From CAZQQN01 sp964549595 (GTDB lineage: Bacteria > Bacteroidota > Bacteroidia > CAILMK01 > CAYYUA01), in assembly GCA_964549595.1 (NCBI GenBank), contig CAZJWK010000052.1, forward strand, positions 1-18,488: a stretch of 18,488 nucleotides of DNA, written 5' to 3'. This document shows, piece after piece, positions 15,857-18,488 of the stretch (the stretch's first letter is position 1; every line of letters starts with the position of its first letter). The notes under the pieces were generated by a model, which saw only the letters and a program-made list of their open reading frames with translations, was not told where the DNA came from and did no database searches. A program made the translations under genes and the position numbers.

Positions 15857-16741
15857 TTAGTCTATTGTCAGGCTATCAAAACTTTGCTTTCGGTCGATTT
15901 TTTTAACCAAGGATTGGAGGACATTACCCGGACCTACCTCTAAAAATTCATTGGCCCCATTTTCAATCATGTTTTGAATGGATTGGGTCCATTTAACCGG
16001 TGCTGTTAATTGTTCCATTAGTTTTTGTTTTATGATGTCCGGCTCTTGCGATGGTTGTGCTGTCGAATTCTGGTAAACGGGACAGCTTGGTTTTTCAAAA
16101 TTTGTGTTTTCAAGGGCTTTTGCCAACTCATCCCTGGCTGGTTCCATAAGCGGAGAATGAAAAGCGCCCCCCACATTTAACTTCATAGCCCGCTTTGCTC
16201 CCTTCTCCTTTAGTTTTTCCACGGCTTTATCTATGCCTTCATTGGTACCGGAAATGACGATCTGACCAGGAGCATTGTAATTAGCCGGAACGACCGTTTC
16301 CTCGATGGCTTCACAAACCTCCCGGACTATTTGGTCCTCTAACCCTAAAATCGCTGCCATGGAAGAAGGGTGTGCATCGCAGGCTTTTTGCATGGCATTG
16401 GCTCGTTGAGCCACTAATCTTAAACCATCTTTAAAAGTTAAACTTCCGCTGGCTGCCAATGCAGAGAACTCGCCAAGTGAGTGTCCGGCCACCATATCCG
16501 GTTGAAATTTATTACCTGCGGCCTTAGCTAAGGCATAGGAATGTAGGAAAATGGAGGGCTGGGTGACACTTGTTTTTTTTAAGTCATCCTCAGAACCTTC
16601 AAACATAATTTTAGCGATATCGAAACCAAGGATTTCATTGGCTTCCTGAAAAATATTCCTTGCTTTTTCAGCGTTGTCGAAAAGGTCTTTTCCCATGGAA
16701 ACGTATTGAGACCCCTGACCAGGAAAGATGTAAGCTTTCAT
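15857..16741 (-). CDS. fabD: Malonyl-CoA:ACP transacylase
   Basis: Moves malonyl groups from CoA to acyl carrier protein to supply fatty-acid elongation. The 294-residue protein has the FPGQGSQ start, the nucleophile Ser88 in AGHSLGEFSAL, Arg113 in QRANAMQ, which holds the malonyl carboxylate, and His195 in GAFHSPLM. VGPGNVLQSLVKK near the end completes the pattern. A T8 run on the plus strand at 16573-16580 codes for the Lys-Lys near residue 56 and leaves the frame intact. It stands alone here, without fabH, fabG or acpP neighbours, 32 bases downstream of the PTPS/QueD-type gene. Confidence 0.96.
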   Translation of the reverse strand: MKAYIFPGQGSQYVSMGKDLFDNAEKARNIFQEANEILGFDIAKIMFEGSEDDLKKTSVTQPSIFLHSYALAKAAGNKFQPDMVAGHSLGEFSALAASGSLTFKDGLRLVAQRANAMQKACDAHPSSMAAILGLEDQIVREVCEAIEETVVPANYNAPGQIVISGTNEGIDKAVEKLKEKGAKRAMKLNVGGAFHSPLMEPARDELAKALENTNFEKPSCPVYQNSTAQPSQEPDIIKQKLMEQLTAPVKWTQSIQNMIENGANEFLEVGPGNVLQSLVKKIDRKQSFDSLTID

Positions 16742-16773
16742 AGGTGATTTCTGTTTTTGTTGGGTGCTGAATT

Positions 16774-17184
16774 TTAAGAACCAAAATACTCCACGTAATG
16801 GTTTTCCGTTTCAAAAATTTTTACGGAGTGCAAAGTGATCCCATCCTCAAATGAATCGGCTAATTCGTGCCAAATCCCTTTTGCCAAATTCTCAGTGGTG
16901 GGATTTATTCCTTTTAGGAAATCAACCTCCAGGTTTAAATTCTTATGATCGATTTTATTGATTACCCGCTCCCTGATTCGAGTACTCAAGTCTTTCACAT
17001 TCATTAAAATACCTGTGGTTGGGTCGGGCTCACCTTTAATGGTCACATAAAGGACAAAATTGTGACCATGCCAATTGGGGTTGGCACATTCAGCAAAAAC
17101 CTCCTGGTTTTTTTCCTCAGACCAACCGGGCACCGCAAGTTTATGAGCAGCATTAAAATGTTCCCGCCTCGTTAGGTAGATCAT
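16774..17184 (-). CDS. 6-pyruvoyltetrahydropterin synthase / QueD family protein
   Basis: A 136-residue T-fold enzyme acting on 7,8-dihydroneopterin triphosphate. Zinc ligands are His14 (FNAAHKL), His39 and His41 (WHGHN). The catalytic Cys33 lies in ECANPNWHGHN, and Glu in FETENHYVEYF near the end anchors the pterin. Cys to HGH spacing is CxxxxxHGH, as in animal 6-pyruvoyltetrahydropterin synthase (CNNPNGHGHNY), whereas E. coli QueD has CxxxHGH. That favours tetrahydrobiopterin-type chemistry over queuosine synthesis, though family members can be promiscuous. No queC, queE or folE lies in this window to decide. It is first in the leftward series and divergent from hldD. Confidence 0.88.
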   Translation of the reverse strand: MIYLTRREHFNAAHKLAVPGWSEEKNQEVFAECANPNWHGHNFVLYVTIKGEPDPTTGILMNVKDLSTRIRERVINKIDHKNLNLEVDFLKGINPTTENLAKGIWHELADSFEDGITLHSVKIFETENHYVEYFGS

Positions 17185-17265
17185 AACCTAAAAACCCCTT
17201 TTATCGTATTGTGGAGCACTACTATTCAAATTGCCATTTTTTATTGTCAAAATGGTTCAGAACTG

Positions 17266-17273
17266 CAAATATA
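17266..17273 (-). promoter_or_regulatory. Bacteroidota -7 box upstream of the PTPS/QueD-type gene
   Basis: Read leftward: TATATTTG followed by C, an exact TAnnTTTGY match, about 80 bases before the ATG at 17184. It would drive the leftward housekeeping series. It lies 13 bases from the hldD box on the opposite strand. Confidence 0.5.
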
Positions 17274-17286
17274 AGGCTTGATGGCT

Positions 17287-17294
17287 TATTTTTG
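17287..17294 (+). promoter_or_regulatory. Bacteroidota -7 box upstream of hldD
   Basis: TATTTTTG matches TAnnTTTG exactly (the next base is G rather than a pyrimidine), about 70 bases before the hldD ATG. Its expected upstream element would fall inside the opposing box at 17266-17273. Confidence 0.4.
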
Positions 17295-17365
17295 GTAGGA
17301 GTATGCTTATAAGTTCATGCTATTTTCCTTAAAATTGCCTTTCGATTAAAAGTGTTTAATTTCTC

Positions 17366-18337
17366 ATGATCGTTGTTACAGGGGCATCTGGTTTTATAGG
17401 AAGCTGCTTAATCGGTAAGTTAAACCGGGAAGGGTACCGTGATATTGTGGCGGTTGATGATTTTTCCAATCCTTCCAAAATGCCAAACCTGGTCAATAAG
17501 GTTATTACCCGTAAGGTTGAGCGCACCCATTTTATGAATTGGATAAACGAAAATGAAAAGTTGGTTCAATTTATATTCCATCTGGGAGCCAGAACGGATA
17601 CAGCCGAAATGAACGAAAACATTTTTAAAGAACTTAACCTACAATATTCTCAGCAAGTGTGGAAAAAATGTGTGGAGTTTGGGATTCCATTAATATATGC
17701 ATCATCAGGAGCAACCTATGGTTTAGGGGAGCACGGTTATTCAGATGAACACGCTCAATTAAAACACTTTAAACCCCTCAATCCTTATGGGGAATCAAAA
17801 CATGAATTTGACCAATGGGCCTTAGAGGAAGCAGAAAAGCCTTATTACTGGATAGGGGTGAAGTTTTTTAATGTTTATGGTCCCAATGAATACCATAAAG
17901 GCCGAATGGCTTCAGTGGTTTATCACGCTTTCCAGCAGATAATGAATTCTGGTAAGGTTAAACTATTCAGATCTCATAATCCTGATTTTGAGCATGGGGA
18001 GCAAATGCGGGATTTTATTTATGTGAAGGATGTCGTGGATGTTTTATATTGGTTGATGCTGAATCGTAAGCCTGAAAATTCCGGTATTTATAACCTGGGT
18101 ACCGGTAAAGCGGAAACTTTTCTTCATTTGGCCCATAGTATTTTCAAGGCCTTGGATAAGAAAGCTTCTATTCAATTCATTGATACTCCCGAGGACATAC
18201 GGGATAAATACCAGTATTTTACTGAAGCCAAAATGGATAAGTTAAGATCAATTGGATACGAGGCACCTTTTCATTCTCTGGAAAAAGGAATCGAAGACTA
18301 TGTGCAGAATTACCTTTTACCAGGACAATACTATTAA
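17366..18337 (+). CDS. hldD: ADP-L-glycero-D-manno-heptose 6-epimerase
   Basis: Converts ADP-D-glycero-beta-D-manno-heptose to the L-glycero form, the last step before heptose enters the LPS inner core. This 323-residue NAD(P)-binding short-chain epimerase has the Rossmann motif TGASGFIG (5-12), LGARTDTAE, SSGATYG (113-119), and the catalytic Tyr141 and Lys145 in YGESK. Its specific hallmarks are FFNVYGPNEYHKGRMASVVYH and NPDFEHGEQMRDFIYVKD. The C-terminus IEDYVQNYLLPGQYY is complete. It is monocistronic as far as the window shows and divergent from the PTPS/QueD-type gene. Other HldD-pathway genes (hldE, gmhA) are not in this window. Confidence 0.96.
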   Translation: MIVVTGASGFIGSCLIGKLNREGYRDIVAVDDFSNPSKMPNLVNKVITRKVERTHFMNWINENEKLVQFIFHLGARTDTAEMNENIFKELNLQYSQQVWKKCVEFGIPLIYASSGATYGLGEHGYSDEHAQLKHFKPLNPYGESKHEFDQWALEEAEKPYYWIGVKFFNVYGPNEYHKGRMASVVYHAFQQIMNSGKVKLFRSHNPDFEHGEQMRDFIYVKDVVDVLYWLMLNRKPENSGIYNLGTGKAETFLHLAHSIFKALDKKASIQFIDTPEDIRDKYQYFTEAKMDKLRSIGYEAPFHSLEKGIEDYVQNYLLPGQYY

Positions 18338-18393
18338 TTGTCATAAACTGCTATGCCTCCGTTCATAAAATTTGGTAACCAATAAGGGCAAAC

Positions 18394-18412
18394 TGAAAAG
18401 GGCGCTTTTTCA
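18394..18412 (+). terminator. Possible hairpin downstream of hldD
   Basis: TGAAAAG (18394-18400) can pair with CTTTTTCA (18405-18412) around GGCG, with one bulged T. It lies about 60 bases after the hldD stop and has no long T-run beyond the stem. The rest of 18338-18488 shows no gene that I can support. Confidence 0.3.
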
Positions 18413-18488
18413 ATGATTGGCTGATTTCTTGTCTAACAGGACTTTTTTATGCTTTTACTAAACTATGACTTTTTGAGGCATTATAGCA

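Overview
The window looks like a chromosomal segment of a gliding or type IX-secreting Bacteroidota, most likely of the Cytophagales branch. Grounds: PorU, PorV, a PorP/SprF-family protein and a GldJ-type lipoprotein; A+T-rich noncoding DNA; little Shine-Dalgarno use; and repeated TAnnTTTG boxes, the Bacteroidota promoter element. The species cannot be read from the sequence. No tRNA, rRNA, insertion sequence, CRISPR array or prophage is visible.

Layout. Positions 67-310 hold a small Cys-rich gene of two tandem CKG...CKR...CWQ units, broken by a frameshift at an A7 run and followed by a hairpin. Positions 344-702 are noncoding. Rightward genes for citrate synthase and an MBL-fold hydrolase then converge on leftward ispF at a compact bidirectional terminator built from the two gene ends. 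Leftward porU-porV-ispF and rightward porP/sprF-like-gldJ diverge from about 8.45 kb, so four secretion or gliding genes sit together. A further outer-membrane beta-barrel gene follows under its own likely promoter. From 17184 down to 12163 runs a leftward housekeeping series: PTPS/QueD-type enzyme, fabD, map, PaaI-like thioesterase, rlmH, yraN, prfB and an arsC-family gene. hldD runs rightward at the end, divergent from the PTPS gene.

How the genes work together. PorV, PorU, the PorP/SprF protein and GldJ are outer-membrane or periplasmic parts of type IX secretion and gliding. PorV shuttles CTD-bearing cargo to the PorU sortase; PorU itself ends in a CTD-like domain. The leftward series serves translation (Map, RlmH, RF2), fatty-acid initiation (FabD) and pterin chemistry. 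HldD makes the heptose precursor of LPS inner core, and IspF serves isoprenoid synthesis.

Most unusual points. (1) Two genes, the Cys-rich one and arsC, are each broken by one base at an A7 run, while longer runs in porU and fabD leave their frames open. (2) prfB keeps the full RF2 +1 frameshift signal, with a promoter box so close to its ATG that the mRNA may be leaderless. (3) The PTPS/QueD-type protein has the CxxxxxHGH spacing of tetrahydrobiopterin-type synthases rather than the CxxxHGH of QueD. (4) gldJ and porU-porV are separated by a PorP/SprF gene and lie in divergent units. I see no wholly new system; the window is mainly core genome with these anomalies.
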